64,000 nt of DNA from Blastomyces gilchristii SLH14081 (GCF_000003855.2 NW_003101659.1:399475-463474); one strand, 5' to 3'. Counted from the stretch's first letter, positions 48,001-59,083 are shown. Notes: generated from the letters alone by a model not told the origin. Numbers and translations are program-made.

Positions 48001-48401
48001 ACGATGACGATGACGAGGTCGATGATGGCTGGGATGGCACGGAATCCCCCGGAGGAACTCGTGGGCGCGGACGACAGAAATGTCAGCCTGTGGCCATCAC
48101 CCACGAGCCTGATAGTGAGGATGATGGCGAACCGCGGGCTGTGAAGGGGAACGTGCAGTTTGCGGATGGGACGAGACCCGCGAGGAAAAGAGGTGCGGCG
48201 GGGGAGGTGGCTATCGCTCCGTCAAGAGCGTATGGAGCTAGTACGCGGTCTACTGCTCGCGATGGGGACGAGGGAGAGGGTAATGGTGGTGGCGGAAATT
48301 CTGATACTGGAGGTTTGAGTGAGAGGAGTGGGAATGGGAATGGAGGGAGAGGACACACTCCAAGAGTGTCGTGGGGTGGGGAGAGGGGCAGGCATTTGTA
48401 G
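45030..48401 (+). CDS. nha1: plasma-membrane Na+(K+)/H+ antiporter Nha1
   Basis: Single exon of 1123 residues. The first ~445 residues are a CPA1-type antiporter domain with about 12 membrane segments, such as IVLVVQCFAVGVEL (about 77-90), SVVLLLLPVMTWGWLITSLF (101-120), FPFIYLAIYLI (181-191) and a final one ending SSIAVFTLG. The ion-binding residues are present: TATDPVLASS (Asp144) and ESGCNDGMAFP (Asn176-Asp177). After the membrane part comes a very long hydrophilic tail of about 680 residues rich in Arg/Ser/Glu, with acidic runs such as NDDDDDEVDDGWD and Gly/Asn repeats. Nha1/Sod2 exports Na+, Li+ and K+ in exchange for protons and sets cytosolic pH and cation tolerance; its long tail is usually a regulatory platform. 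The conserved MAWEHLSIDKPHVAY start and an unbroken frame support the model. Confidence 0.95.
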   Translation: MAWEHLSIDKPHVAYMILGGFTSLFMLCSLFVKEKLYIGEATVATLCGVIFGPHAADLFDPISWGNVDKITLECSRIVLVVQCFAVGVELPKSYMERHWRSVVLLLLPVMTWGWLITSLFIWWMVPPLSWLESLACAACVTATDPVLASSVVGKGKFAKRVPKHLRDLLSAESGCNDGMAFPFIYLAIYLIRYRPDSKQVAYHWICFTLLYECIFGAIFGFVIGYIGRHAIKFAERKSLIDRESFLVFYFVLALFCAGAGSLLGMDDLLIGFSAGVGFSNDGWFTEKTEESHVSNVIDLLLNLAYFVYFGAIIPWQQFNAPEIGLVPWRLVIIAIFVIFFRRLPIMLMLKPFIPDIKSWREAMFAGHFGPIGVGAIFAAILTRAELENGTTQPLAVLPKPGEHNYVIVTVIWPITTFLVISSIIVHGSSIAVFTLGKHINTLTITMSYTQTNDDGPSWMNRLPRIQTQSKASLSLRKESMESDANGRLPEFPPGTLPPIGFPGNLLRRQREDAESEPNSRASSRRPSRRRKRIAGGPISQSAIMPRRRVEEAAVSIQGEITKENKPPLEPPEPATQEPNMEVYRESDKIIVEDEEGNAMDTSNFSQMSPKDQEHFLQDHNELRQNRIGELPTSKAQEEEKSDSESAGTAVGEKAGHTREQIRARLPSWIRGGRGREKESKDAPSNKKPDQGRRRPAKAYQFGSTVIVEDEDGEVIKKFTIPPDEMRSKDVEEAGPSSSAEANPPSSIELEPIRRKLSRVGNWIGLGDQKEGGESSSKKTQQVEGESSDDERLRFTVTRPDLMTRPDMGRRMSKQDFIKQIRTLDPKTRTELLHHSSTPEQVKAALQKEPARPSYRQHQSAQSQSHLFPQPTHDFQSPGVTGQEPQQDDITTTITRFSDRTTTNARTRRRDLIATSSDASEPSSSTSASSTGNRGDSEDDGTERIPPSQLRQLAGIPLPSPPTPSQLAIHDSAETPAERKRRLAALGELANDDDDDEVDDGWDGTESPGGTRGRGRQKCQPVAITHEPDSEDDGEPRAVKGNVQFADGTRPARKRGAAGEVAIAPSRAYGASTRSTARDGDEGEGNGGGGNSDTGGLSERSGNGNGGRGHTPRVSWGGERGRHL

Positions 48402-49071
48402 ACAAAGGCTTGGTCGGGGTGGGGGATGAAGCCGGGAAAGATATGTTCTGAGTACAAATTAAATGGTTTGGTTGGCTATGATTTGATGAGCACTGCCTAC
48501 TTTTTTTGTCTTTGTCTTATGTTAGATACCTGATGCTCTTTGTCATTTTCTTCATTAGAGTTGTACGGCTAGTTTTTTGCTATGACTTTTATGATATTTT
48601 TTTCCCTTATCTGTCTCTGTTTGGTTTCGTCTCCTTTTGCGATTCAGCTCTTAATTTTTACTATCAAGCGACGTTTTGTGCAGAAATTGTATGCACTCGT
48701 TTTCCTTTTGACCTTTTCTTATGCTAAATTTATTATTCCCGTGGCCTTTAGTCGTTACGTGTGATGATGATGATGGTATATGATGGGTTGTGTATGTCAA
48801 TAATATATGTGTCTGTACATGCATTGTAATTTAAGCCTATAATATCTACTTGAAAATAAAGTTTATCTTCCCGTAACCTTAAAGCTTAATTTAGGAAGCT
48901 CACCCACAGCTTGGTTCCCTCATGCGTTTTCCCACCCTTCTTCCATATGCAAAATGTTTCCAGGGAATACTCCCTTTTCCCCCGAATTTAAACTTCAATT
49001 ACTCCCTCCCTCACCCCGCCCAACGTTTCCTTTTCATGTAATCTGTATATATACTAGTAAGTTAGTGGTTT
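48402..49071. other. convergent intergenic region
   Basis: The 3' flank of nha1 meets the 3' end of the decayed esterase gene. T-rich on the left part; a short GATGATGATGATGG run at about 48761-48777. No gene seen. Confidence 0.6.
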
Positions 49072-50389
49072 TTAACCGCCAAAATACACCGCCCACTTAC
49101 TCTCCCCGCTAACCACATCCAAGAACTGCTCTCCAATGATCTGCTCGGTCCGCTGCGACGGATGCGAATAGTCAAACCACATGAATGACTCTGGGTTTCC
49201 TAACCCCTGGCACTCGGACATGTCGAGGTTGCAGTGGTAGTTATATCCGGTTACGTTGGCTAGGGCAGCCAGGTACTCATATGGATGGTTGTAGAGGTGC
49301 GTCATCTGAGGAAAGGGGAGGAAACACGAACGGCAAGAAATTGTCAACAAAACAGTTTGCCCCGCAAATATAAAAGAAAGAAGAAGAAGAAGGGAGCCGG
49401 AAAAAAAAAACCCCCAAAACTCTCCAAACCATTAACATCCATAAGCGCAAACCCTGCTCCCGCATACCTCCCAGCAACCAACACCTCATACCCCGTCCGA
49501 TGCCTCAACACCCCATCCACCATCGCCACCTGCTGCCACATCCGATAACTAACCCGTGTAATATTCCCCAGCTTGTCCGGCCACGCCCAGGTCTCGCCCA
49601 CCCCGCCGCGCTCCGGCGTCTCAGACAGCGGCGTCAGCTGCATCGGCGGAATGTTCATGAGCACAAAAGAGAGCGTGCCCCGCGCATACACCCCGTCGAG
49701 CCCGGCGTATATGAAGTCCATGGAGTCTGCGATTGTCCTGTTGGGCTCCTGCATGTCGGTGAGGAAGCCGTGGTTGGCGAGATCGTTTGTGCCGATCCAG
49801 ATTGCGTAGACGGCGTCGTCTGCGGCGAGGGATGGGGGTGTCTGGGGAGCTGGAGTCGGCTATTTAGGAGGGAATTTCATATTCGAGAAAGGAGGGGATG
49901 AGGGTGTCTAGGAGGAGGGGGGTTATTTTTTGGGAGCAGCCAGCGTAGTTGGAGACGGTTGGGCCGGCGTGTGTGGTGGAGGGGGATGGGGAGGAGGAGG
50001 AAGCATGGCTTGGGTTGGCGATGTAGTGCAGCCAGTTGTAGCCGCCGGTTGGCGTGTCAGGGCTTTTCATTTTAATATTTGAAGTTTGAATTTTATATTT
50101 ATTTTTTGTGTAATAGACTTATTTATATTAAGTACTGTTGCTAGAGTTGCCGAGCTGAGAAGAGGGATGCACATCAAAAAAATTGCTTGCATCTAGCTCT
50201 ACCCACCCGACTGGGGTAAAGATTTCATTGTTGTTGAGGACCGGTAAGACTATCGCCGAAAGATATGAGGGTTTTAAAGTGCTTGAGATCTTAAGGATTA
50301 TTCCTATGGTGAGGAGGGTTGGAGTAAGAGTAAACCTAGTGGCAAAGGGCGAGAACAATAGTAGGCAGCAGCTTCCAGTTCGTCGGCAT
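49072..50389 (-). pseudogene. GDSL-family esterase/lipase (CE16-like), decayed
   Basis: Order on the minus strand matches a secreted fungal GDSL esterase. A signal-peptide-like MPTNWKLLPTIVLALCH starts at 50389. The nucleophile block FKTLISFGDSLT is near 50250. Then come TPTGGYNWLHYIANPS, EYEIPS, the catalytic-loop block LAADDAVYAIWIGTNDL, and SFMWFDYSHPSQRT with the C-terminal Asp-His pair. The pieces do not join. There are in-frame stops TAG (50336-50338) and TAA (50291-50293) between signal peptide and FGDSLT, and TAA (49864-49866) right after EYEIPS. A frame change occurs between there and SLAADDAV. The donor of the last intron after MDVNGL is GAGAGT where GTGAGT is expected (GA at 49423-49424). 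I therefore call a pseudogene. GDSL esterases deacetylate or hydrolyse cell-wall or plant polysaccharide esters. Confidence 0.75.
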
Positions 50390-50398
50390 GATAAACAT

Positions 50399-51662
50399 AT
50401 AGATAGATAGATCTCTGTAGAAGCTTACTGAGTGGGAGGCATGGGTTAAAATTATATCCTACAGCTTGTTCCTCAAGAGGATTCTGGTAGCTTATATAGT
50501 TTTATGGAGTGAAACCTGACAGAAACTCATGCGGTTGAGAAATAGTATCACGATATTCATCCGCAGTGAAATGACAGAAGCCTTTCCATTTTTGATCCCA
50601 CAAGCAGGTTGGAAAAAAAAACCCGACCTAGACGCAGGCTAATTACCAAGATGCAGATCTAGACGGGCTTCTACGGAGAAACAGGCAGTGCGGTCTCAAA
50701 AAGGGATGCGGGACAAGAGTCCACGAAGCAACTAAAGGCACTTATGAACAGCCACTGTTAGCGATGTAACCGTTAGAACCTCTAACGCAAGAAAATGCGG
50801 GTGACTAAATATATATAATAGCAGGCATGTAGCTTCAAAGTACTGCTTTCATAATACATATAGCGACAAATCAAAACCAAACCAAATCTCCGTTCGGCGC
50901 CAAAAGGAAATTCAACACATGTGGGGTGAGAAGAAGAGAGAAAAGAACACAGAAGGGTACCTTTGGTAGATGCAAATAAAAGACTAGCTTAAAGCTGAAA
51001 TCGATGGAGGGAGTTAAGAGGTACAGCAAAGGTGTTTGAAACGGCGAAGAATTTGTAAAACCAAGAACAACAAAGAAATTTCAAACGTTAGGTAGGCTCG
51101 AAGCCGTCGTGGACAGAAGAAGAGGGACACGCCCCTGAGAAGGGAAGGCATAGAAACGTTCCAGAAACTCCCGTTTTTATCATCGTCATCAGCCTGATCT
51201 GCAGCGGAATGCGAGACATGGAAACCATAAAAGACCTTCAAAGAAAAGAATATCCAAGGCAAGTAAAAGTGGTGGCAATGGAGGGTTAGAAAAGAAATGA
51301 AAATTGGGGTCAATCAGGCATGACAGTCAAAACCAAAACTAAACACCAAAGCTATGAATGATGATTATAATGTGGAAGTCAGTAAACGTTGCCGATATGT
51401 CAGATTTTTCTTCCTGCGAGAATGATCAACCCGTAAAACGCCTGGTGGCAATGAGAAGCGAAAAATCGAAAGCCAAATACGAAGTAGAAAAGTAATATAG
51501 ACACGTCAAAGGTATCAAAACAATATGATGTGGCCATCTGACATTAGAAGGGAAATAAACACGAAACCCGCCAACTCGCAGAAGATTGTAAACAAGGACG
51601 AGAAGATAAAAAAAAAAAAAAATTAAAATGAGAAAAGATTTAAACGTGTGCATTTCAGGCAG
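50399..51662. other. intergenic, 3' flank of the Ste50 gene
   Basis: No gene supported. AT-rich with A-runs, for example 51608-51622. A 99-codon minus frame (51014-51313) shows no recognisable character. Confidence 0.55.
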
Positions 51663-53428
51663 TTAAAGAACACCGCCTGGGAGCTGTATTGAACTTGTGT
51701 GGTTGGATCTTCCAATGCCCGCGCTTGCTAGGCCAGCCCCGCCGGTTCCACCATCGAAACCCGCACTGCCAGGCATGATGCCAATCCCTCCAGCACCAGC
51801 AGTACCTGGCGGACCTTGATATCCACTAACCATCTGCCCATCTACTAATTGCGCTTGCTTTCGAAGCATAAACATGGGCTTTCGTCCTTCCTTCTCTAGT
51901 TGTTTGAATAGAATTAATGGTCGTTCCTCGAGGCCAAGACATCGTTCCTGATCACCAAAGACAATGTATAATGCATAAAGCCTCCAATCTTCGTTGATAT
52001 TGTATTTTTTAAGGGCAGCTGGGAGAACCTTGTGGCAGGGATCGTCCATGGATACTCGGAAGGATTTGAATATTTCCACGCTAGGGGCAGGGGATTCGCC
52101 TGGATTTCGTGAAACAGGTTGGTTACCCGTAGCAAAGCTTTGAGGGTCTTGTCGGCTCGGTTGTCCAGAGGGGGTGGGGCCAATGGATCGGTCAGGCCGT
52201 TGTTGAGTTTCATCGGAGTGCTCGTGAATTCCGCGATTTGAAGTGTTTGACGTTTCCCTAGCATATGACCGGGAGGCTAATGTTTGCTGCGGGTAGAAGC
52301 TGCCTGGAGAGGTAGGGGAGGGCATTCCCTTTGGAGAAGGTTGACCTCCATTCATTGAAGCAGTTAAATGTGATGAAGCCGCCATGGCAGCAGCTGACGG
52401 ATCTAATGAGTTATCATTGACTGTCCTTCCCTCAGGTATATATTGAGGGATGTGGGTAGGAGAATTGTTTTTGGGAGTTGACCCTCCTGCAAATAATTTC
52501 TTAGACAATGTCCTGGTAAGGCTATTTCCGGTTTTCTCAGGTTGCTGTGTGATAACAGGAGTTGCTGTGGGTTGATCATGATAATATTCCGAGTTCATAG
52601 TGGTGCCGGAGTATGTTGAATTCGGTTGATAAGGCAAGGGCTGTGATCTGTCTTTGGCGATTTTAACAACTGGCAATAATTCCTCACGAAGCTTGCGATA
52701 GTCATCTGCCAGTTTCCGGAGTTCCGCTTCTGCAGCTATGATCCTCTCATCTCGCAGTCTAATCGATTGAATAATACGAGATATATCGTCCTGAGTCGCG
52801 GCTTCAGCTCCATTACTCTGCTCCGCAGCTATAGACAAACTACATGTTAGACACTATCTTCCTGCTCGTATAACCAGGGTAAGGGGCTTTAGGGCTTCGA
52901 AAACGTACACAGAGGGACGTAATGATCCGCATCCAATGGTATTCCTTGCTTAACTTTGGTCTCATAAACACTCTTAAGAATCGTTAATCGATGACCAACA
53001 CTCGAGATCCCCATTTCCTTCAACTCCTCGTGTTTTAAAGCGATGAGAGCTTCGCCAACTATCTCGTTTTCTGCAAGAAACACACAGACGCAAGCTGTTA
53101 GTAAGGCTAGTCTACTTTGTTTTTGTCCCACGGGAAACGTATTCCCAAAGTTCCTATGCATACCTAGAAACGCATCACAGTACTGGCTTAGACCTAGCGA
53201 CGCCGCAAAGTCCGCGCACTCCTCAGCAGTCCATTCCGTAATGATTGTTCTGGGTGAACTTCTATCATCAATTGTATTGCCAAAAGTTGTTGGCGTATGT
53301 TCTGCAGACGGAAGCTCTGAGTCTGTGGGAGATGCTTCAGAGTCTTCTATATGCGGGGAGGTGACCACACTTCGTTCATATTCATCATCAGCGTCCGAGT
53401 CTGCGTGATATGGAGGCTGGAAGGCCAT
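51663..53428 (-). CDS. ste50: Ste50 MAPK-cascade adaptor (SAM and RA domains)
   Basis: Three exons, 53164-53428, 52909-53070 and 51663-52828, giving 530 residues. A SAM domain at about 64-140 includes WTAEECADFAASLGLSQYCDAFLENEIVGEALI...LKEMGI; it is split by an intron exactly between DAFL and ENEI, and the splice restores the family sequence. A coiled coil (RIIAAEAELRKLADDYRKLREEL) follows. A Ser/Pro-rich linker leads to a Ras-association domain (FKSFRVSMDDPCHKVLPAALKKYNINEDWRLYALYIVF), and a Gly-rich tail ends in LPGGVL. Ste50 binds the MAPKKK Ste11 through SAM-SAM contact and Cdc42/Ras-type GTPases through RA, linking them to pheromone, filamentation and osmolarity pathways. The donor at exon 2, CTGT|GTACGT, is chosen because it makes VPLSAEQSN, the frame-closing and conserved junction. 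Confidence 0.93.
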
Positions 53429-56258
53429 TTTTGAAGAGCAATCAAGTGTGACGCTGAGTTATGGAAGGATGACAGTGGTGGATGAAGACGATGATGGCTA
53501 AGAAGAGTGTCCGGGGCCAAGTAAGCCCGCCACCCCTCAAGAAGCGCGAAAGGGAAGCGTATCAAATAGATGTGCTCTTGTTCTCGAAACACACAGGATG
53601 ATCGAAGGTCCTGCGACGCTTGCAATGAACAAAGCGACAGGGTTCGATTGGCTCGAGACAAAGACTAGACGACGAGGTGGCGGTGTTCTTAATCTGGAAG
53701 CTTTGGAGTTCGGGCGAGAGCTTTGTTGATATGGGACGATGGAGACAAAGACGAAGCCTGATGCGGGGAAATTCGACGACAGAGATAGCAAATGAAAGGC
53801 TCAAGGTATAAGCGGGTCAAAAAGGAAGAGTCCGGGATAGGTCTAGATGTGAGTAGATGAATATACAGCCAGGATTGGTTGGACGAAGTTGGGGGGAGGG
53901 GGGTGTAAGATGTTAAGTTAAAACGACGGGAATCGAATACTACTATACAACACGGCGGGCAGGTAGATATGGGGGGGAACTGTCGACAGGGGAGTAAATA
54001 CTGCTGCAGAGACGGGGGCGATGTATTGATGGGAGGGAACAACGGAGAGATACAGTCAACACGGCGGAAGACAAACAGCGAGCAAGAATAATTGCGTCAG
54101 AGATGTCGTTGGCGTTCGTTGCTATATTTATAGAAGTCGTTCGTTGCCCGCGGATGGAGATACATAGCGAGGACTTGGACTGCGCTGGGGGATGGATCGG
54201 ATTGGGAAGGAACGGGACGCCAAGACACCACATTCACGTGATTCAGACTACCATCGACTTCCACGTGACTTGGTCTGGGCTTTTGAAATCTCGGCTGCAC
54301 TAGTCCTAAAAGGGGACACTGTCCCCTGGCAACCGTCCCAATGCGGAATAGTGTCTCCGATTTACATGACTGGTTGGCTTGGCAAAATATGCACTAGTCT
54401 GAAATAATATTAGTGGAAGATTTCCTGAAATTTCGCTGAATCCAACCTTAATAGCCTCAGTCACCTGACCGCCACGCCCTATCTGCCAAGAACTCGTTGT
54501 GGCAGGAAAGAGGAAAAAGAGAATAAACTAATTTGATGCTAATGATATAAATGCCTGCGAATATTCAAAGCACAACATCTGTTTGGGGAACAATATCTTA
54601 TAGAACGCAGATTCCAAAACGAACTGTTTCTCCATACTGGGCCCATTAGCCGCCCTATGATCTGCAACACCGCCCAGGCCCCAGGTATGTAAGTACCCCT
54701 CCAGGGCTTCAGAACCACCAGTTATACAGGGGTTCCTTGGCTTTCAGTCCTGGGGCCCCTGGGCTATGCTCGACATGTACCGTCCAGACTCCAACAGGAC
54801 TTTCACATATGTGTCGCGAGTTAGGAATAATCTCAACTAGAACCGCGCCCATGATGTATGTATGTTCGAACCTATCCGCTTCGAATCGCAAACTCTCTCC
54901 CGCCAATTCTAAAGTCCAGCTCCAGGAAGAAGAACTAGAGGGAGAAATAACTCGACGGAGAGAGGCAGCTCTATTCGTTGCCAGGGGGGGGAGCTCCAGA
55001 GGCTAAATCCCTACCGGCTGATGTTAAGAAAAAAAAAAAAAAAAAGTAGAACAGAGTCTGTCCAATGGATCTCTCTCCTCTCTCGGCTTTCTTCCTGTGT
55101 TGCATCGTTCGATCCACTGCACTGCTTTTGCTCCTGTTCCTCCTGTCTTACTTCGGAACATTGCCTTTCTTGGTAGTAGCCCTGCCCCGAAAGAAGCTCG
55201 TTGGAACTTTTCCCCTCGGACCACTATCGTGCTAGAGGGAGGGTGTCAGCCTGATAATGCCCCTGAGGCGGGTAGCCTTGCTTGACCAAGGTATTTAAAG
55301 AGCTTGCTAGACCCATCTGTGCCTCTTTATTTTATGTTCCTTGGCGGGTTAGAAAGGATCAATTGGTAGAATGAAACTCCTGAACATGGCTCTCATAGTG
55401 TAGACAACCCCTTTAATCGCATGGCATCAGGAAATAGAATAGGATGTCTACCTTACTTACTCCAAGTGCGTAGCGGAGGAGACAGCATGACTAAGCACAG
55501 CTGCGGCCCTGGCGCCAAGAAATGACGTCCCGGGAAAGTCGATTTTGGATTTCCGCCGCCCAATCTCCGCCTGGCCTCCGCCCGCTGCGCTTCTCCCGGG
55601 AACTTCGCTGGCTTCAATTCTCCCGCGGTGGAATGATATCATTTGTCCGCTCCTCTCTGTCTTGTGCCTTGTTTATCTGCCATTTCCTCACACCATGACT
55701 TTGTATGCTATGCAATGTTCCTCTTGATTAAGCTGGCAAAAAAGATAAAGAGCGCCAAAACTCGAAACCTAGCAGCTACTAGCCTAGACCTCCCCATCTG
55801 GCCAGCCCTTTTTCCTTTCCGCCATCATACAATTTGCGACGACGGGAGTTACTATCTACAATACTTTTGGGTGGTAAAATATTTTGTCTCCCTCTAATCA
55901 TTTATTGTGTACTAGATTGCCCTACAGCTTTCTAACACAAGGTGTTTTTTGCTCAAAAACAGGCTGCTCGTTTTTCCGGTCCCTAAAGACCCCCGGCGCA
56001 ACTCGTCCAATAATTTAAGACCGCAATAGACGGGCGCCGGCCTCCCGTCTTCGATAGTATTTTTATAGGAGTTGGATTGGGAGCATACATCTTTACCCGC
56101 CAAAAGTTGGCCAATCCTCGAGCCCTTTCCTGTTAACGGCGTTTCTACACCATCCGCGTTACCGCCGGCTTATTTCCTCCCCCACACGAACTTATACGAA
56201 TGCCAACACCCCCAACTCACCCAAACATATATACACATACGTATATACAACTCACATA
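53429..56258. other. intergenic with Ste50 promoter and unknown-gene promoter
   Basis: 2.8 kb without a supported gene between two divergently transcribed genes. It has a purine tract (55026-55044, poly-A) and two CACGTGA words listed separately. Small open frames of 60-130 codons have no domains. Confidence 0.5.
54235..54268. promoter_or_regulatory. paired CACGTGA E-box words
   Basis: CACGTGAT (54235-54242) and CACGTGAC (54262-54269) lie 27 bp apart, about 810 bp upstream of the Ste50 start. The core CACGTG is the site of bHLH factors such as Cbf1 or Pho4 in yeast. No function is shown here. Confidence 0.4.
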
Positions 56259-57248
56259 ATGTCCACCACAACCCTCTCCACAACGGCACCATCAACCTCA
56301 AACCAACAACCCGCCTCCCCCCCAGAATCCACCGACCCCACCACTGTCCTCCTCACCTACCTCTCTTCCCCGTCCTCCACAACCACCGTCCTCGACGACC
56401 TCCACGCCTCCCTCCTCAGCTCCCTCCAGCGTTGCGGCTGGACAGAACAGGTGCGCGGGCTCGCACTTGACCTTCTCCGCGGCGGACACTGTGACCGCTT
56501 CGAAGAAGTCGTCGACACTGTCGTTGCGCTTGCGACGGGTGGTGATGATGTGACACCGTCGTCGTTAGCGATAGCGAGGGGCCGGAAACGGAAGAGGAGG
56601 TCACAGATGATGATGCGGGCAAGATTGAAGAGGGCGAAGATTGAGGAGGGGGATGGTGGTGTGATTCAAGAGAATGGAGAGGTTGGGAAGGGGCCTGGGC
56701 ATGGGCAGAGTGACGACGATGCTGACGCTGACGCGGATGCTGATGGTGCCGATTATGGTGATGGTGGTAATACTGAGGAGGACTATTCTGGAAACGGAAC
56801 TTTGGATGAGTTTCCGGATATTCGCATCCCGCAGACGGCTGTTGCGGAGGGTGTTAAGATGCTACATGAAGCTCTAGAAGGGGTGTTTGTGGTGGAAGGA
56901 GGTGGGGCAGCGGAGTCAACTTGTTCGAATATCACCACCACCGGTGAAACTGACAGTAACAAGGGCCAGCACCACCACCAGCAGCAGCAGCAGGATAACC
57001 ACAAAAATAAATCAGGACCAACATCGATAACGAATGGTGTTGCTAACACCAATGGCGTCGCCACACTCCCGAAAAAGCCGCCCGTTTCCTTATCATCCTC
57101 ATCCTCGCTATCTTCCTTAAAAACAACCAGCACCACCAGCAGCAGCAGCACTAGTAGCAAGAGTACTACTAAACTCAAGTCTGCGGCCAAGGGAAAACTG
57201 CAGGAAAATGGGGATGGAAGAGCGGCGAAGAAGACGAAGAAAGGGTGA
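56259..57248 (+). CDS. uncharacterised Lys/Ser-rich probably nuclear protein
   Basis: I do not recognise the function. The frame is 329 codons with a start in ATAATGTCC context. An ordered block at about residues 28-95 (VLLTYLSSP...VLDDLHASLLSSLQRCGW...ALDLLRGGHCDRFEEVVDTVVALA) looks helical and conserved in style. Then comes a bipartite nuclear-localisation-like stretch RGRKRKRRSQ with RARLKRAK (about 107-126). After it lie an Asp/Ala repeat (DDDADADADADGAD), a short helix IRIPQTAVAEGVKMLHEALEGVF, a QQQQQ run, and a Ser/Thr/Lys tail ending GRAAKKTKKG. This suggests a small nuclear or chromatin-associated protein; that is inference. The leader and trailer regions are low complexity, so the gene could be lineage-specific. 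Confidence 0.6.
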   Translation: MSTTTLSTTAPSTSNQQPASPPESTDPTTVLLTYLSSPSSTTTVLDDLHASLLSSLQRCGWTEQVRGLALDLLRGGHCDRFEEVVDTVVALATGGDDVTPSSLAIARGRKRKRRSQMMMRARLKRAKIEEGDGGVIQENGEVGKGPGHGQSDDDADADADADGADYGDGGNTEEDYSGNGTLDEFPDIRIPQTAVAEGVKMLHEALEGVFVVEGGGAAESTCSNITTTGETDSNKGQHHHQQQQQDNHKNKSGPTSITNGVANTNGVATLPKKPPVSLSSSSSLSSLKTTSTTSSSSTSSKSTTKLKSAAKGKLQENGDGRAAKKTKKG

Positions 57249-59083
57249 GAGATTATAAAGATTCTCGGGGCAGAATCGCTCGCCTTGGTGGGGAAGCAAT
57301 ATTCCCTCTACATACCTAGGTACTTGAACAACACCCAACAACAACATCTCCTCCTCTCCCTCTTTTGTATTCCCCCAATACTTGCTCCTCTAGCCTTATT
57401 ATCCTTACCTCCTTACCATACCCTACCTACTCCAACCGCTCGTGCATATCCCGCTTTAAAAATCCATGCACCTCAGCTTGGAACGGAACGGAGCTAAACA
57501 TCGGATGAAAAGGAAATGGCTTTACTCTCAAGAAACAATACATCCCCATGTCCTAGCCATCCTCTCCCTCCAAGCCCGGTCCCCGTCTTGTTTTTCTTCC
57601 TATTCCGTTTTTCCCTCTCTATCCATTTTATAGACGACACTTTTGTCATGCCATACACACGAAACACACAGTCAGATATATCTTTATGTATGGTGCATTC
57701 TCCGTTATACCGTCTCGAATACATTCCTGTATATTATATTATATTCGTTTCTTCATCGCTAACTACTGCCTTCTCTTTTCTTTCCCATCTGTTTTGCGCT
57801 CATCATTTTCATCATGATGGTTCATCAATGTCATAAGTAAGAATGTTGCTATTTAAAGGAGGCAGGAGGATCGGATCCCTTTCCATTTCATTTCACTTTT
57901 TTTTTTTTTTTTTTTTTTTTTGGAGGTAAATATATTATTTCCTACGATTTCCCATTTATCATTCTCCTACCTACCCTTCCTTGCATCCGTTCCCTGGATT
58001 CAAGTACACTATTACTGAACATTTCATTATGATTCCTCTTTTCTTCTCTTTCTCACGGCTTATTTTATTTTATTTATTTATTTTTTTTTTTCATTTCAAT
58101 TTCATTCATCACCATATTCCTTTCTTCCCTCTCTTGTATCATACATACATAGCCTTAGGGCGCGCCGTATTTCTAATTAACTCTCTTAATTCCGCGATGC
58201 TCTTCCCCTCCCCCCTTCACGACACAACAACTACTATCCCAAAACAAAAGAAAACCGTCAAAACGAGGGGGAAAAGAAAAGAAAAGAAAAACCTAAATAG
58301 ATTTCTTTCATCTGCAAGTCTACAAAATCACCTACGATATTTACATCCCCACCCAAGCGCCCTTCCCCCCGCCCCCCGATCAACTCCACCTTGTTCTGTT
58401 ATTATATTTACATATCCGCGCATATAACGTCTAATGCCATCCATAGCCCGCTATCCATCGCACAGCAGAAAAACCAGCAGAAGAAGATATGTAAATATGC
58501 ATGGGTGAGAGATTTCGCTACAGATGGGAAGAATGCCAATGAGCATTAATTATTATACCAATTTCAAAAGCTATGCGCAGTAGTTAGAATTTTTGAAATG
58601 TTTTAAACAAAACGAATGTAAAGGATAACACTAACGTAGAACTACAGATAGAAAAAATAGAAAAATAGAAAAAAATAAGCCAATAATTGATTTAATTCAT
58701 TTCATTTCATTTCATGTCATCCCACCCATTCACCCATTCACCCATTCATCCATCCATCATCCATCCATCCATCACGCATCACTTTATCTTTAAATTTAAC
58801 AAAGTGTTCAACAAAACAAAAGAAACAATTTAAAAAGTAAAAGAATACTAAACTATGATGTCCCACGATAATATTCTTTTTGTTGCTGTAGCAAAGAACA
58901 GAAAATAGGCCACAAAAGGAAACAAAGAAACTGTCAAATATGGGGATCGGTGAGTACACAAACGTAATTTAGAGAGGGGCGTAAGAGCAAGCAGGCAAGC
59001 CAAGTCTAACTAACTGACAACAAAAAAGGGAAACAAGAAAAACGAAAGAAAACCAGACTCAATCCCTTTCTTTCCCTATTGAG
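57249..59083. other. convergent intergenic region
   Basis: 3' flanks of the unknown gene and cdc48. Contains a T-tract at about 57898-57920, AT-rich runs, and CATTCACC and CATCCATC repeats at about 58725-58770. No gene seen. Confidence 0.55.
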
